Notes: a model not told the origin generated them from the sequence alone. Counted from the stretch's first letter, positions 52,594-62,203 are shown. The stretch: 64,000 nucleotides of DNA from Planotetraspora thailandica (GCF_016863335.1 NZ_BOOR01000017.1:1-64000); one strand, 5' to 3'. Made by a program: numbers and translations.

Positions 52594-53457
52594 ATGGGAA
52601 CCGGAGTCGTGCACACACACCCGACCGCCGAACGAGATGCGATGCCCGATGCGACCGTCGTGCTGACCGGCGCGACGACCGGGATCGGCCGTGCCACCGC
52701 GCTGTCCATCGCCGACCGGGCCGGCCACCTGATCCTCCATGGCCTGGAGCAGGAGCACGAGATCGCGGACGTGCTTGATGCGGTGCGGGCAGCGATGCGT
52801 CCCGATGCGCGGCTGACGTACTTCGCTGCCGACTACGGCGATCTCGCCGACGTCACGCGGCTCGCCGTACGGATCCGCGAGGCGACCGAGCGGATCGACA
52901 TCCTCATCAACAACGCCGCAAGGCCCGGCCCGCCCACTCGTACGATCAGCAGGGCCGGAAACGAGATCACCTTCCAGACCAACTACCTGGCTCCCGTCCT
53001 CTTGACGACCAGGCTCATCGACCTGATCGGCGACGGCTCACGCGGGCGGATCGTCAACGTCGCCTCCGCCACGCACCTTTCTGCGACGCTGTTCCTGGAC
53101 GACCTCGACCTGGCCCGTCATGCATACTCGCCGTCGACCGCGTATGCGCATTCAAAGCTCGCGCTGGTCGCCTACTCCTGCTGGTTGGCCGCCCACCGGC
53201 CCAGCCGGTCGATCGACGTCGTCAGCATGCATCCGGGCGTGATCGCGACCCGGCTCCTGCACGCCATGTTCTCCATCGCCGGCGACCGGCCTGAACACGC
53301 GGCGGCCAACATCCGGTACGTCGCCATGCGCCGCGACGACAACGGCGTCTACTACGACGAGCGGACCCCCGAGCCGCCCAATCCGCAGGCGTCCGATGAG
53401 GCGACGCAGGACCGCCTGCACGACATCACGCTCCGCGCCCTCCACGACCAATTCTGA
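52594..53457 (+). CDS. SDR-family oxidoreductase (retinol-dehydrogenase-like)
   Basis: A 287-residue short-chain dehydrogenase. It has TGATTGIGRATA (about residues 25-36), NNAARPG in the core, VNVASATH for the Ser and YAHSKLALVAY for Tyr-Lys, then MHPGVIATRL. It resembles the wider extended-C-terminus group of SDR proteins. The ATG at 52594 follows GGGACGAG; MPDATVVL at 52642 is another possible start. It stands alone after a 162-bp gap without features. Confidence 0.88.
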   Translation: MGTGVVHTHPTAERDAMPDATVVLTGATTGIGRATALSIADRAGHLILHGLEQEHEIADVLDAVRAAMRPDARLTYFAADYGDLADVTRLAVRIREATERIDILINNAARPGPPTRTISRAGNEITFQTNYLAPVLLTTRLIDLIGDGSRGRIVNVASATHLSATLFLDDLDLARHAYSPSTAYAHSKLALVAYSCWLAAHRPSRSIDVVSMHPGVIATRLLHAMFSIAGDRPEHAAANIRYVAMRRDDNGVYYDERTPEPPNPQASDEATQDRLHDITLRALHDQF

Positions 53458-53495
53458 TCCCGCGACGCCGGTGAGCCGCAGGGCAGGGGCAATGG

Positions 53496-54329
53496 TCAGA
53501 CGTGCACACTCCCGACGACGGACAGCAGGCGGAGCTTCTCGTGGCTCTCGCTGCCCGGAGTCGCCGTGTAGACGACCAGCGCCTGCGACTGGTCAGGGTC
53601 GATCAGGGTCTGGCAGTGCAGTTCGAGCAGGCCGACCTCGGGGTGCTGAACACGTTTGGGCGGGCAGTACGGGCCCGTCACCGGGTGCTCGCGCCAGATC
53701 GCGGCGAATTCCGGGCTCTCGGCGAGCAGGGCGTCGACGATCGTGGCCGCGCGGGAGTCGGTGTTGTCACGCGTGTACATCCGGTGCAGATTCGCCGCGA
53801 TCAGCCGGCTGTGGGCCGAGTGGTCCTCCTCCGGATAGATCGACCGTGCTGCCGGGTCGGTGAACCACCGGTAGTGAGCGCTGCGCGCGAGACCGGTGTG
53901 CGCGCTCTGGTCGCCCACGAGGGCCTTCGCCAGCCGGGTCTGCTTCAGCGTCTCACCGAGATAGGTCACGACCTCGGCGGCGGCGTCCTCGAGCCCGTCG
54001 AAGATGCGCATCATGCCCGGCTTGATGTGGTCGGTCCGCAGGACCCGCTGAGGAGTGGCATGACCCGCGAGACGGAACAGGTGGTCGCGTTCCTCGAGTG
54101 AGAGGCGCAGTCCGCGGGCGAGAGCAGCCAGCATCTGCTCCGACGGGTGCGGCCCGCGCTGTTGTTCCAGCCTGCTGTAGTAGTCGACCGACATGTCGGA
54201 CAACACGGCGACCTCCTCGCGGCGCAGACCGCCGGTGCGCCGCCGTCCACCGCGCGGGAGTCCCACGTCCTCGGGCTGCAGCGCCTCCCGGCGGGCGCGC
54301 AGGAAATCGGCCAGTCGGGCCCGGTCCAC
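53496..54329 (-). CDS. XRE-type regulator with MmyB-like ligand domain
   Basis: A 277-residue regulator. The N-terminal HTH (about residues 8-80) has RRTGGLRREEVAVLSDMSVDYYSRLEQQRG. The C-terminal MmyB-like PAS-type ligand domain (about 105-275) is typical of a large actinobacterial family. The start is the GTG at 54329. It is divergent from the aldehyde dehydrogenase gene; in this family the regulator commonly controls an adjacent divergent oxidoreductase, so that gene is the likely target. Confidence 0.9.
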   Translation of the reverse strand: MDRARLADFLRARREALQPEDVGLPRGGRRRTGGLRREEVAVLSDMSVDYYSRLEQQRGPHPSEQMLAALARGLRLSLEERDHLFRLAGHATPQRVLRTDHIKPGMMRIFDGLEDAAAEVVTYLGETLKQTRLAKALVGDQSAHTGLARSAHYRWFTDPAARSIYPEEDHSAHSRLIAANLHRMYTRDNTDSRAATIVDALLAESPEFAAIWREHPVTGPYCPPKRVQHPEVGLLELHCQTLIDPDQSQALVVYTATPGSESHEKLRLLSVVGSVHV

Positions 54330-54526
54330 GGCTCCACTCCCCTCTCCGAGGTCTGCCGCACTGTGGTTGACAACGTTTCCCGGTCAGGGGCGCTTCCCAT
54401 GGTGTCCCGCACCGGCCGGCCGTATCCATGCACTCCCGATCCTGGGATCGGCGTCCGCCCAGGCCGAGCGGATCCAGGGATGAGGAGAACATTCCTGCGG
54501 TCGTCCCCCGCTGCCACGGTGGCCAC

Positions 54527-55945
54527 ATGAGTACACGAACGCTGAACACGCACTGGATCGCGGGCGAGGCCGTCGCCGGGTCCGGGGACATGATCGACGT
54601 GGTCGACCCGGCGACCGATGAGGTCGTCTCCCAGGTGCCGTCGGGCACCGCCGCCGACGTCGACCGGGCCGTCGCCGCCGCGACGGCGGCCTTCCCGGGC
54701 TGGGCTGCCACCGATCCGGCCGAACGTGCCGAGATCGTCCGCCGCATCTCCGAGGGACTGGAACGCCGGGCCGAGGAGATCGCCACCACGATCACCCGAG
54801 AGATGGGGGCTCCCATCTCCCTTTCCCGGTTCGCGCAGGCGGCCTTCCCTGTCAAGGTGGCCGCGTCCTTCGCCGCGCTCGCCTCCGACTTCGCCTGGAC
54901 GGAGCAGATCGGAAACTCGCTGGTGGTGCGGGAGCCGATCGGCGTCGTCGGCGCCATCACGCCGTGGAACTTCCCCCTGCAGCAGGTCGTCTCGAAGGTC
55001 GCGCCCGCCCTGGTCGCGGGTGACACCGTGGTCCTCAAGCCGTCGGAGATGGCGCCGCTGACGGCGGGGATCCTCGCCGAGGTGGCCGCCGAGGCGGGAC
55101 TGCCCGCGGGTGTCTTCAACGTCGTCCACGGCACGGGCCCGGTGGTCGGCGAGGCGATCGCGGCGCATCGCGGGGTCGACATGGTGTCGTTCACCGGCTC
55201 GACCCGGGCGGGCAGGCGGGTCGCCGCCGTCGCCGCGGAGACCGTCAAGCGGGTGGCGCTGGAGCTCGGAGGCAAGTCCGCCAACGTGATCCTCGACGAC
55301 GCCGACCTCGCCCATGCCGTACGGCACGGCCTGGGCATCGCCTTCGCCAACGGCGGCCAGGTCTGCGGCGCGTGGCCGCGGATGATTGTGCCCGCGTCGC
55401 GTCAGGACGAGGTGATCGAGCTCGCCGTGGCCGCCGCCGCCGAATACACCGTCGGCGATCCGTCCGACGAGGCCACCCGCATCGGCCCGATGGCCTCGGA
55501 GGCGCAGCGCGACCGGGTCAACGGTTACATCGAGCGAGGCGTCGCCGACGGCGCCAGGCTCGTGTTCGGCGGACCGGGAAGGCCCGACGGCCTGCGCAAG
55601 GGCGCCTACGTCCGGCCGACGATCTTCGCCGACGTCGCACCGGACTCGGTGATCGCCCAGGAGGAGATCTTCGGGCCGGTCCTGACGATCATTCCGTACG
55701 TCGACGACGACCACGCCGTCGAGATCGCCAACAGCACCATGTACGGGCTCACCGGCGGCGTGTTCGGCAGTGCGGACCGTGCGCTCGCGATCGCCCGGCG
55801 GATGCGCACGGGGCAGGTCGACATCAACGGAGCCGAGTGGAACCCGCTTGCGCCGTTCGGCGGATACAAGCAGTCGGGCAACGGCCGTGAGTTCGGCCGC
55901 CACGGCCTCGAAGAGTTCCTCGAGACCAAGTCGATCCAGCGCTGA
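54527..55945 (+). CDS. aldehyde dehydrogenase
   Basis: A 472-residue NAD(P)-dependent aldehyde dehydrogenase. It has [17 protein letters not shown] and [10 protein letters not shown] for cofactor binding, the catalytic Glu in [11 protein letters not shown] and the nucleophile Cys in [28 protein letters not shown] and the C-terminal [15 protein letters not shown] complete the fold. The ATG at 54527 has GGTGG upstream. It is divergent from the MmyB-type regulator across a 197-bp gap that also contains a TTGACA at 54367-54372. Confidence 0.94.
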   Translation: MSTRTLNTHWIAGEAVAGSGDMIDVVDPATDEVVSQVPSGTAADVDRAVAAATAAFPGWAATDPAERAEIVRRISEGLERRAEEIATTITREMGAPISLSRFAQAAFPVKVAASFAALASDFAWTEQIGNSLVVREPIGVVGAITPWNFPLQQVVSKVAPALVAGDTVVLKPSEMAPLTAGILAEVAAEAGLPAGVFNVVHGTGPVVGEAIAAHRGVDMVSFTGSTRAGRRVAAVAAETVKRVALELGGKSANVILDDADLAHAVRHGLGIAFANGGQVCGAWPRMIVPASRQDEVIELAVAAAAEYTVGDPSDEATRIGPMASEAQRDRVNGYIERGVADGARLVFGGPGRPDGLRKGAYVRPTIFADVAPDSVIAQEEIFGPVLTIIPYVDDDHAVEIANSTMYGLTGGVFGSADRALAIARRMRTGQVDINGAEWNPLAPFGGYKQSGNGREFGRHGLEEFLETKSIQR

Positions 55946-56077
55946 CCCTCTCGTGGGACCTCGGCCTCAGCGCCGGTCGATGTGCCGTCCGCGCCGATCC
56001 AGGCGCGGACGGCATGCCCGCCCTCAGAGGAGTCAGGCGCACAGTGAATAGCCTGGTCGAGAAGGTGAGGAACCGTG

Positions 56078-56464
56078 ATGACCGAACGCAATCAGGACGC
56101 CACGTTCTCCCCGTCAGAACAGGCCGCCATTCGGGAGCTGCTGGACGCCGACCGCCGGATGACCGCGGCCCGGATCGCCATGCTGGGCCGTGACCGGGAC
56201 GAGATCGTCGAATCGTCCGCCCTGACGGCGCCCGACGACGAGCACGACCCGGAGGGGACGTCCACGGCCTTCGAGCGCGCCCACGTGCAATCCCTCCTCG
56301 ACCAGGCTCTGGCGCACCTCGCCGATCTGGACGTCGCCTTCGAACGGCTGTGCGATGGCACCTACGGGATCTGCGAGAGGTGCGGACAGCGCATCCCCGT
56401 CGAGCGCCTGATGGCTCTCCCGGCCGCCAGGACCTGTGTCACCTGCGCCTCCGGCCGCCGCTGA
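56078..56464 (+). CDS. DksA/TraR-type C4 zinc-finger protein
   Basis: A 128-residue protein. A long helical N-terminal half is followed by a C-terminal C4 finger CERCGQRIPVERLMALPA, then CVTC (CxxC-x17-CxxC), as in the DksA/TraR family, which acts on RNA polymerase or as a general regulator. The first half has TAFERAHVQSLLDQALAHLADLD, typical of actinobacterial members. I chose the ATG at 56078 over the GTG just before it because GAGG is seven bases upstream. The target is unknown. Confidence 0.88.
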   Translation: MTERNQDATFSPSEQAAIRELLDADRRMTAARIAMLGRDRDEIVESSALTAPDDEHDPEGTSTAFERAHVQSLLDQALAHLADLDVAFERLCDGTYGICERCGQRIPVERLMALPAARTCVTCASGRR

Positions 56465-56500
56465 CACGACGGCCCGGACCGCGATCTCCAGCCGGTCGGG

Positions 56501-57355
56501 TCAGCCGAGGAAGTCCCTGATCAGTCGAGTCACTTCGTCCAGGGCGCTCTCCAGAAGGAAGTGGCCACCGTCGAGAAGGTGGATCTGGGCGTCGGGAAGG
56601 TCGTCGGCGAAGGCGTGGGCGCCGGCGGGACCGAAGATTCCGTCGTTCTTGCCCCAGACGGCGAGCAGAGGCGTCTGACGCTCACGCAGGTACGCGTGGA
56701 GACGCGGGTAGAGCGGAGGATTCGTGGCGTAGTCCAGGAACAGGGCCAGCTGGACGCGGTCGTTGCCGGGGCGGGACACCAGGGCGAAGTCGTGATGCCA
56801 CGTGTCGGGGCTGACGAGGGTCTCGTCCGGCACGCCGGAGACGTACTGCCACTTGATCGCGTCGAGGGTGAGCGCCTGGCTGACGACCCGCTCGGTTTCG
56901 GGGGTCTGCTCCCGGTGGTAGTCCCAGATGTCCGTCCAGAAACTCTGGACGAAGCCGGCCTCGTAGCCGTTGCCGTTCTGCGTGATGATCGCCGTGATCG
57001 CGTCCGGATCGTTCAGGGCGAGCCGCCAGCCGATCGGAGCGCCGTAGTCCTGGACGTAGACGGCGTAGCGGGAGACGCCTAGCTGGTCCAGCAGGCCCGC
57101 GGTCAGTTCGGTGAGCGCGTCGAAGGTGTAGCCGAACTCCTCCACGGGCGGGGCGTCGGACAGCCCGAACCCCAGGTGATCGGGGGCGATGACGTGGTAG
57201 CGGTCGGCCAGTGCCGGGATGAGTTCACGGAACATGAACGAGCTGGTCGGAAAGCCGTGCAGCAGCACGAGCACGGGCGCGTCCGCCGGTCCGGCCTCCC
57301 GGTAGAACAGCCGCCTGCCCTGCACGATCGCGTATCGGTGATGGACGCTCGCCAT
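56501..57355 (-). CDS. alpha/beta hydrolase, haloalkane dehalogenase/epoxide hydrolase-like
   Basis: A 284-residue hydrolase. HGFPTSSFMFRELIPAL begins the fold. The elbow VYVQDYGAPIGWRLAL has Asp (about residue 104) as the nucleophile, as in haloalkane dehalogenases and epoxide hydrolases. The acid is in WGKNDGIFG and the His in DGGHFLLES. The ATG at 57355 follows AAGGGG. It is divergent from the CGNR regulator, with several GGTTAG repeats between, so that regulator is a likely controller. The natural substrate is not known. Confidence 0.9.
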   Translation of the reverse strand: MASVHHRYAIVQGRRLFYREAGPADAPVLVLLHGFPTSSFMFRELIPALADRYHVIAPDHLGFGLSDAPPVEEFGYTFDALTELTAGLLDQLGVSRYAVYVQDYGAPIGWRLALNDPDAITAIITQNGNGYEAGFVQSFWTDIWDYHREQTPETERVVSQALTLDAIKWQYVSGVPDETLVSPDTWHHDFALVSRPGNDRVQLALFLDYATNPPLYPRLHAYLRERQTPLLAVWGKNDGIFGPAGAHAFADDLPDAQIHLLDGGHFLLESALDEVTRLIRDFLG

Positions 57356-57357
57356 TG

Positions 57358-57435
57358 CTAACCCCTTAAGTCGGCTTGGTTGGTTAGACTGAACCAGAGA
57401 GGGTTCTAACCTGTCAAGTGATTCAAAGGGGTTAG
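57358..57435. promoter_or_regulatory. divergent operator region with GGTTAG repeats
   Basis: The 83-bp gap contains a perfect inverted repeat CTAACCCCTT (57358-57367)/AAGGGGTTAG (57426-57435) at its edges. Inside lie GGTT-N6-AACC (57382-57395) and GGTT-CT-AACC (57402-57411). A minus-strand TTGACA (57417-57412) is a possible -35 for the hydrolase. The outer repeats also form the ribosome sites of both genes. Confidence 0.6.
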
Positions 57436-57438
57436 GTA

Positions 57439-57954
57439 GTGATCGAGACGATGGCGGACGAAGAGGTGCTGCTGGACGTGCTCAACAGCACCCCGGTCGT
57501 CGACGGCGTCCAGCGGGACCTTCTGGCCGATCCGGCTGAAGCGCGCGCATGGCTGCGGCAGCGCGGAGGCGAGGGGTCGCCGCAGGAGCGCACCGCCGTA
57601 CGGCACGTCAGGGACGCGTTGCAGGGGGTGGTTCGCGGCGAACTGCCGCCGAGCGCGCTGGGGCCGTTTCTCGACGACGTCGCCTACCGCCCGGCCATGT
57701 CGGAGCAGGGCATGGAATGGTCGCTTGACACGCCCCCGGGGCGGGCGATGGGCGTCAGGGTCATTCTGGCCTGGGACGCGCTGGAGAAGGCGAGGCCCGG
57801 ACGGCTGAGGCCCTGTGCGAACAGCGAGTGCAGGCTGTTCCTCATCGATCGCAGCAAGACCAACAAGGCCCGCTGGTGCTCCATGGCCGCGTGCGGCAAC
57901 CGGATGAAGGCCCGGCGGCACTATGAGCGGACGCAGCAGGCGCAGGCCGGCTGA
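57439..57954 (+). CDS. CGNR zinc-finger regulator
   Basis: A 171-residue protein. The N-terminal part (about residues 1-110) resembles the ABATE-type ligand region. The C-terminal CGNR zinc finger is RPCANSECRLFLIDRSKTNK, then ARWCSMAACGNRMKARRHYER, with the four Cys and the CGNR signature. Such proteins are probably transcription factors in actinobacteria. The GTG at 57439 is preceded by AGGGG. It is divergent from the dehalogenase-like gene and likely controls it and itself. Confidence 0.88.
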   Translation: MIETMADEEVLLDVLNSTPVVDGVQRDLLADPAEARAWLRQRGGEGSPQERTAVRHVRDALQGVVRGELPPSALGPFLDDVAYRPAMSEQGMEWSLDTPPGRAMGVRVILAWDALEKARPGRLRPCANSECRLFLIDRSKTNKARWCSMAACGNRMKARRHYERTQQAQAG

Positions 57955-57961
57955 GGCGGCT

Positions 57962-58846
57962 TCAGATCTCGGTGGCCGGCAACCCGCGTGCGTGCAGGTC
58001 CGCCACGAACCGCCGGGCGAGGCTGTCCGCCGGTGCCGCCATGATCGCGATCACGTCGCGCCGGACGGGCGGATCCATGGGGCGGACCACGCCGTACGGG
58101 GCGGCGATCAGGGCGGAGGCCGGCACGATGGTGACGCCCATCCCGGCTCCCGCGAGTTGGGCCGCCGTCCGCGGACTGCGGGTGCGCAGCACCGGAGCGA
58201 GTGTCACCTGGTGCCTTGCGGCGAACTGATCGATCCACACCGCCATCCCGTTGTCCCGGTCGTAGTGGACGAAAGGCTCGGTGGCGAGATCCGCGACGGC
58301 GACCGATGGCCGGGCCGCGAAGGGGTGATCCTCGGGTGCCACCACGACCATCTCCTCCTGGCCCAGCACCTCGACATGGGCGGAGGTGCTGGTGGGGCGC
58401 GGCCCGATCACGAGATCCGCCTCCCCCGCCATGAGGTGGTCCACCATGCGATCGGCGCTGGTGAACTCCATCAGGTCCAGCCGTACGCCGGGGCGCTCCG
58501 AACACCAGTGGCGCAACACCGGGACGAGCAGCCAGACGGTCATCGTCTCGGCGCAGGCGATTCTCAGCCGGCCTGCGAACCCCGCGCCGACCTCGTGGCC
58601 CACCCGTACGGCTCGCTCCGCCGCCTGGAGCGCGACACGGGCCTCGGCTGCCGTGGCGTGACCGGCGGCGGTGACCCGGACTCCGCGCGCCAGGCGTTCC
58701 ACGACCTGCGTCCCCAGTTCTCGTTCCAAGGCCGCGATCTGATGGGAGAGCGCGGGCTGGGACATGTGCAGCGTGGCGGCGGCCTTGGTCACCGATCCGG
58801 TGTCCACCAAGGCCACAAGACACTCCAGCGCACGAAGTGTGGCCAT
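57962..58846 (-). CDS. LysR-family regulator
   Basis: A 294-residue LysR-type transcription factor. The HTH (about residues 3-62) has ALVDTGSVTKAAATLHMSQPALSHQIAALE; the effector domain (about 85-290) has LRIACAETMTVWLL, LVIGPRP and AGMGVTIVP. I chose the ATG at 58846; no ribosome site is seen, but a -10-like TAGAAT lies close upstream, so the message could be leaderless. It is divergent from the MOSC-reductase fusion, the natural target by LysR habit. The 146-bp gap (58847-58992) is AT-rich near the LysR end. Confidence 0.9.
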   Translation of the reverse strand: MATLRALECLVALVDTGSVTKAAATLHMSQPALSHQIAALERELGTQVVERLARGVRVTAAGHATAAEARVALQAAERAVRVGHEVGAGFAGRLRIACAETMTVWLLVPVLRHWCSERPGVRLDLMEFTSADRMVDHLMAGEADLVIGPRPTSTSAHVEVLGQEEMVVVAPEDHPFAARPSVAVADLATEPFVHYDRDNGMAVWIDQFAARHQVTLAPVLRTRSPRTAAQLAGAGMGVTIVPASALIAAPYGVVRPMDPPVRRDVIAIMAAPADSLARRFVADLHARGLPATEI

Positions 58847-58992
58847 TCGCAAAAACTATTCTATTCCCCCAAAAGTTTCATAATCCGACAGAAGCCAGGT
58901 CAGGAGGGCAGTGGTTAGGGTTGGAGTCATACGACGGAGGAGGGCCGCACCGTTTCCGTGATCGGCCGCGCGGTGCCATGGCGAGGATCATG

Positions 58993-60732
58993 ATGGCGAA
59001 GCTGTTGTCGGTGAACGTCGGGATGCCGAAGGACGTGTCCTGGCAGGGCAGGACCGTGCACACCGGCGTCTGGAAGCACGCGGTCACCGGCCCGCGAATG
59101 GCCAGACGGCTCAACATCGACGGCGACGGCCAGGGCGACCTGCAAGGGCACGGTGGCGAGCAGCGGGCCGTGCTCGTCTACCAGATCCAGTCCTACGCCT
59201 ACTGGCAGGACTACTTCGGCCGGTCCGACTTCCAGTACGGCCAGTTCGGGGAGAACTTCACCGTCGACGGACTGCCCGACGACGACGTGTGCATCGGCGA
59301 CCGCTACCGCATCGGCGAGGCGGAGTTCGAGGTCACGCAACCCCGGGTCACCTGCTACCGGGTCGGCATGCGGCTCGGCGAACCCGAACTCCCCGCCCTC
59401 CTCGTCTCCCACCACCGCCCCGGCTTCTACCTCCGCGTCATCACCGAGGGCGAGGTGCAGGCGGGCGACGCCATCGTCAAGACCAGGACCGGCCCCGGAG
59501 CGCTCAGCGTCGCCGACACCGACGCCCTGCTCTACCTCCCGGGTCAGGACCCTGACAAACTCCGCAGAGCGCTCGCCATTCCCGCCCTCAGCCCCGGCTG
59601 GCGGCGGTCCTTCCAGGACATGGCCACCGGTCGTACGGCGACGCCGCGCCCCGAAGGGTGGAACGGCTTCCGCCCGATGCGAGTGACCAGGATCGTGCAC
59701 GAGACCCCGTCGGTGCTGTCGGTCCACCTCGAAGCCTGCGACGGGGGCGTGCTGCCGGTCGCGGAGGCCGGGCAGTACCTCACGCTCCGGGTCGGCGGAG
59801 CAGGCGACCCGGCACCCGTGCGCAGCTATTCCCTCTCCTCACCGCCCGGCGCGCCCGCCTACCGGGTGAGCGTGAAACGCGAGGAATTCGGCCTGGTCAG
59901 CCGCTACCTCCACGCCAACCTGCGGACCGGCGCCGTGCTGGAAGCAGCAGCGCCGCGAGGCGACTTCGTCCTCGCCCCCGGCGGCGGGCCCGTGCTCCTC
60001 GTGTCGGCCGGCATCGGCGCGACACCGGTCATGGCGATGCTGCACCGGTTCGCCGCCGAGCCCACCGCGCGGCCCGTCTGGTGGATCCACACCGCACGCA
60101 CACCCGCCGAGCACCCGTTCGCCCACGAGGCGCACACCCTGCTGACCTCTCTCCCCCACGCGCACGAGCACGTCTTCTATACAGCGGACTCCCACAACGC
60201 CACCGGCCGCACGGAGTCCGGCGACGTCGGCCCGGTGATCCACCACGGCCGGCCCACCTTGGACGGCCTGGCGGCGCTCGGCCTGCCTGCCGACGCCACC
60301 GCCTACCTGTGCGGCCCGGCGTCCTTCATGACCGCCATGCGCGACATGCTCGACACGATCGGCCTGGCCGACGACCACATCCACACCGAACTGTTCGGCG
60401 CGCTCGCCGCCATCACCCCGGGCATCTCGCCCCGGCCCGCCGTACCGCCGCACCAGCCGCCGGGCGAACCCGGCGCCGGGCCGCTGATCACCTTCGCCCG
60501 CAGCGGCCTGTCGGTCCGCTGGTCGCCCCGGCACCGGTCCGTGCTCGACCTCGCCGACGCCTGCGACGTTCCGACCCGCTGGTCCTGCCGTACCGGCGTC
60601 TGCCACACCTGCACCACGCCGCTCCTCGCCGGAGACGTGGACTACTCCCCCGACCCGCTGGAACCCCCCACCGCCGGAGACGTCCTGATCTGCTGCGCCA
60701 GGCCGCGAGACGACCTGGTGCTGGACCTTTGA
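58993..60732 (+). CDS. MOSC domain fused to ferredoxin-type oxidoreductase
   Basis: A 579-residue three-part protein. An N-terminal MOSC domain (about residues 1-165; Cys in QPRVTCYRVGMRLGEPELP, molybdenum-cofactor sulfurase C-terminal type) is followed by a flavodoxin-reductase-like FAD/NAD module (about 225-455: RSYSLSSPPG, VSAGIGATPVMAML, YLCGPASFMTAMRD). A C-terminal plant-type 2Fe-2S ferredoxin (about 490-579) has CDVPTRWSCRTGVCHTC and a later Cys. It probably links pyridine-nucleotide electrons to a sulfur- or molybdenum-type activity such as N-oxide or sulfoxide reduction; the substrate is unknown. I chose the ATG at 58993 (GAGG six bases before). It is cotranscribed with the next gene. 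Confidence 0.9.
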   Translation: MAKLLSVNVGMPKDVSWQGRTVHTGVWKHAVTGPRMARRLNIDGDGQGDLQGHGGEQRAVLVYQIQSYAYWQDYFGRSDFQYGQFGENFTVDGLPDDDVCIGDRYRIGEAEFEVTQPRVTCYRVGMRLGEPELPALLVSHHRPGFYLRVITEGEVQAGDAIVKTRTGPGALSVADTDALLYLPGQDPDKLRRALAIPALSPGWRRSFQDMATGRTATPRPEGWNGFRPMRVTRIVHETPSVLSVHLEACDGGVLPVAEAGQYLTLRVGGAGDPAPVRSYSLSSPPGAPAYRVSVKREEFGLVSRYLHANLRTGAVLEAAAPRGDFVLAPGGGPVLLVSAGIGATPVMAMLHRFAAEPTARPVWWIHTARTPAEHPFAHEAHTLLTSLPHAHEHVFYTADSHNATGRTESGDVGPVIHHGRPTLDGLAALGLPADATAYLCGPASFMTAMRDMLDTIGLADDHIHTELFGALAAITPGISPRPAVPPHQPPGEPGAGPLITFARSGLSVRWSPRHRSVLDLADACDVPTRWSCRTGVCHTCTTPLLAGDVDYSPDPLEPPTAGDVLICCARPRDDLVLDL

Positions 60733-60748
60733 CGTCTGGGGAGCCGCC

Positions 60749-61723
60749 ATGCGTGCCATCGTGATCGAGAGGTTCGGCGGGCCGGAGTGCCTGGTGTACC
60801 GGGAACTGCCGCAACCCGAGCCCATGGTGGGCCACGTCGTCATCGAGGTGAAGGCGTTCGGCCTCAACCATGCCGAACTGCACATGCGCAGGGGCGAATG
60901 GGCCGAGGCCGCACCGGTGAGCGGCATCGAGTGCGTCGGCCTCGTCCACGCCTGCCCCGGCGGCGAGTTTCCCGTCGGAGCCAAGGTGGCCGCGCTGATG
61001 GGCGGCCTCGGGCGCACGATCAACGGCAGTTACGCCGAGTACACCCGGGCGCCCGCGACGAATGTGGCACTCATCGAATCCGACCTGCCGTGGGCGGATC
61101 TGGCCGCGATCCCTGAGACGTACGCCACCGCGTGGACCTGCCTGTTCCGCAACCTCGAGATCACTCGAGACCAGATCCTCCTCATCCGGGGCGCGACCTC
61201 CTCCTTCGGACGGGCCGCGATCGACCTCGCCGTGGACGCCGGCGTCCGCGTGATCGCCACCACCCGCGACCCCGGTCGTTTCCCGCTGCTGCGAAAGCTC
61301 GGCGCGGAACGCGGCGAAGTGGAGGCGCCTGATCTTTCCCGGCGGATTCCCGAAGCCAAGCGGCTGGACGCCGTGCTCGACCTGGTGGGCAACAGCACCA
61401 TCCTGGACTCCCTGGCGATGCTCCGCCGAGGCGGGCGAGCCTGCCTGGCCGGGTGGCTGGGCGGCCTCGACCCGATCCCCGACTTCAACCCGCTCGCGCA
61501 GATGGCCAGCGGCGTCTGCCTCACCTTCTTCGCCAGCTTCGTCTTCGGCACGCCCGGCTTCCCGCTGTCCGACGTGCCGCTCCAGGCCATCGCCGACAAA
61601 GTGGCGGCCGGCCGCCTGCGGGCGAAGCCGTCGCGTGTCTTCGGCTTCGACGAGATCAGACAGGCGCATCGCGTGATGGAAGCCGGGGAGGCCGGCGGCA
61701 AGATGGTGATCGTCCACGGCTGA
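60749..61723 (+). CDS. zinc-type/quinone-like alcohol dehydrogenase
   Basis: A 324-residue medium-chain dehydrogenase/reductase of the quinone-oxidoreductase kind. It has a GroES-like N terminus with AFGLNHAELHMRRGEW, the cofactor region LLIRGATSSFGRAAIDLAV, and FGFDEIRQAHRVMEAGEAGGKMVIV at the end. It lacks the structural-zinc Cys cluster, so it is probably zinc-independent. It starts 16 bp after the MOSC-reductase stop with GGGGAG upstream, so the two form an operon. It likely reduces an enone, quinone or aldehyde. Confidence 0.9.
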   Translation: MRAIVIERFGGPECLVYRELPQPEPMVGHVVIEVKAFGLNHAELHMRRGEWAEAAPVSGIECVGLVHACPGGEFPVGAKVAALMGGLGRTINGSYAEYTRAPATNVALIESDLPWADLAAIPETYATAWTCLFRNLEITRDQILLIRGATSSFGRAAIDLAVDAGVRVIATTRDPGRFPLLRKLGAERGEVEAPDLSRRIPEAKRLDAVLDLVGNSTILDSLAMLRRGGRACLAGWLGGLDPIPDFNPLAQMASGVCLTFFASFVFGTPGFPLSDVPLQAIADKVAAGRLRAKPSRVFGFDEIRQAHRVMEAGEAGGKMVIVHG

Positions 61724-61750
61724 TCCGCAGGTTCGGGGCGGCCGCGTGAT

Positions 61751-62203
61751 TCACGAAGGGCGAAAGCCTCGCTCCTGCATCACCCAGGTGTTTCCGTCGG
61801 GATCGGCGAAATCCACGAAGCTCGCGTAATCGCTGCGCTGCGGATCGATGCCGTCCTCCCACCCGCCCTGCCAATGGTTCTTCGCGGCCTTGTGCCGCAC
61901 CGCGCCGACCTCGACACCGCGCTGCGACAGTTCACGCCGGGCCGCCTCGACATCGGTGACCATCAGGTGCAACCCGCGCACCGACCCGGGCGGGGCATCG
62001 GTGAGACCTACGCCGATCTGCACCGAGCAGGCCGAACCCGGAGGGGTCAACTGCACGACCCGGAAGTCGTCGTTCGGCCGGTAATCGACGTCGAGCGTGA
62101 ATGCAAGCTGCTCCGTATAGAACGCCAGAGATCGGTCGACGTCGCTCACGGGCAGAAGGATCACTTCGATTTTAAAGTCCACCGTCTCATCTTCTTGCCG
62201 CAT
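61751..62203 (-). CDS. VOC-family (glyoxalase/dioxygenase fold) protein
   Basis: A 150-residue vicinal-oxygen-chelate fold protein. It has VILLPVSDVDRSLAFYTEQLAF, the central LHLMVTDVEAARREL and the C-terminal FVDFADPDGNTWVMQERG. It is similar to small glyoxalase/bleomycin-resistance-like proteins of unknown substrate. The start at 62203 is tentative; GTG 62182 is another choice. It is divergent from the DUF427 gene. Confidence 0.85.
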   Translation of the reverse strand: MRQEDETVDFKIEVILLPVSDVDRSLAFYTEQLAFTLDVDYRPNDDFRVVQLTPPGSACSVQIGVGLTDAPPGSVRGLHLMVTDVEAARRELSQRGVEVGAVRHKAAKNHWQGGWEDGIDPQRSDYASFVDFADPDGNTWVMQERGFRPS

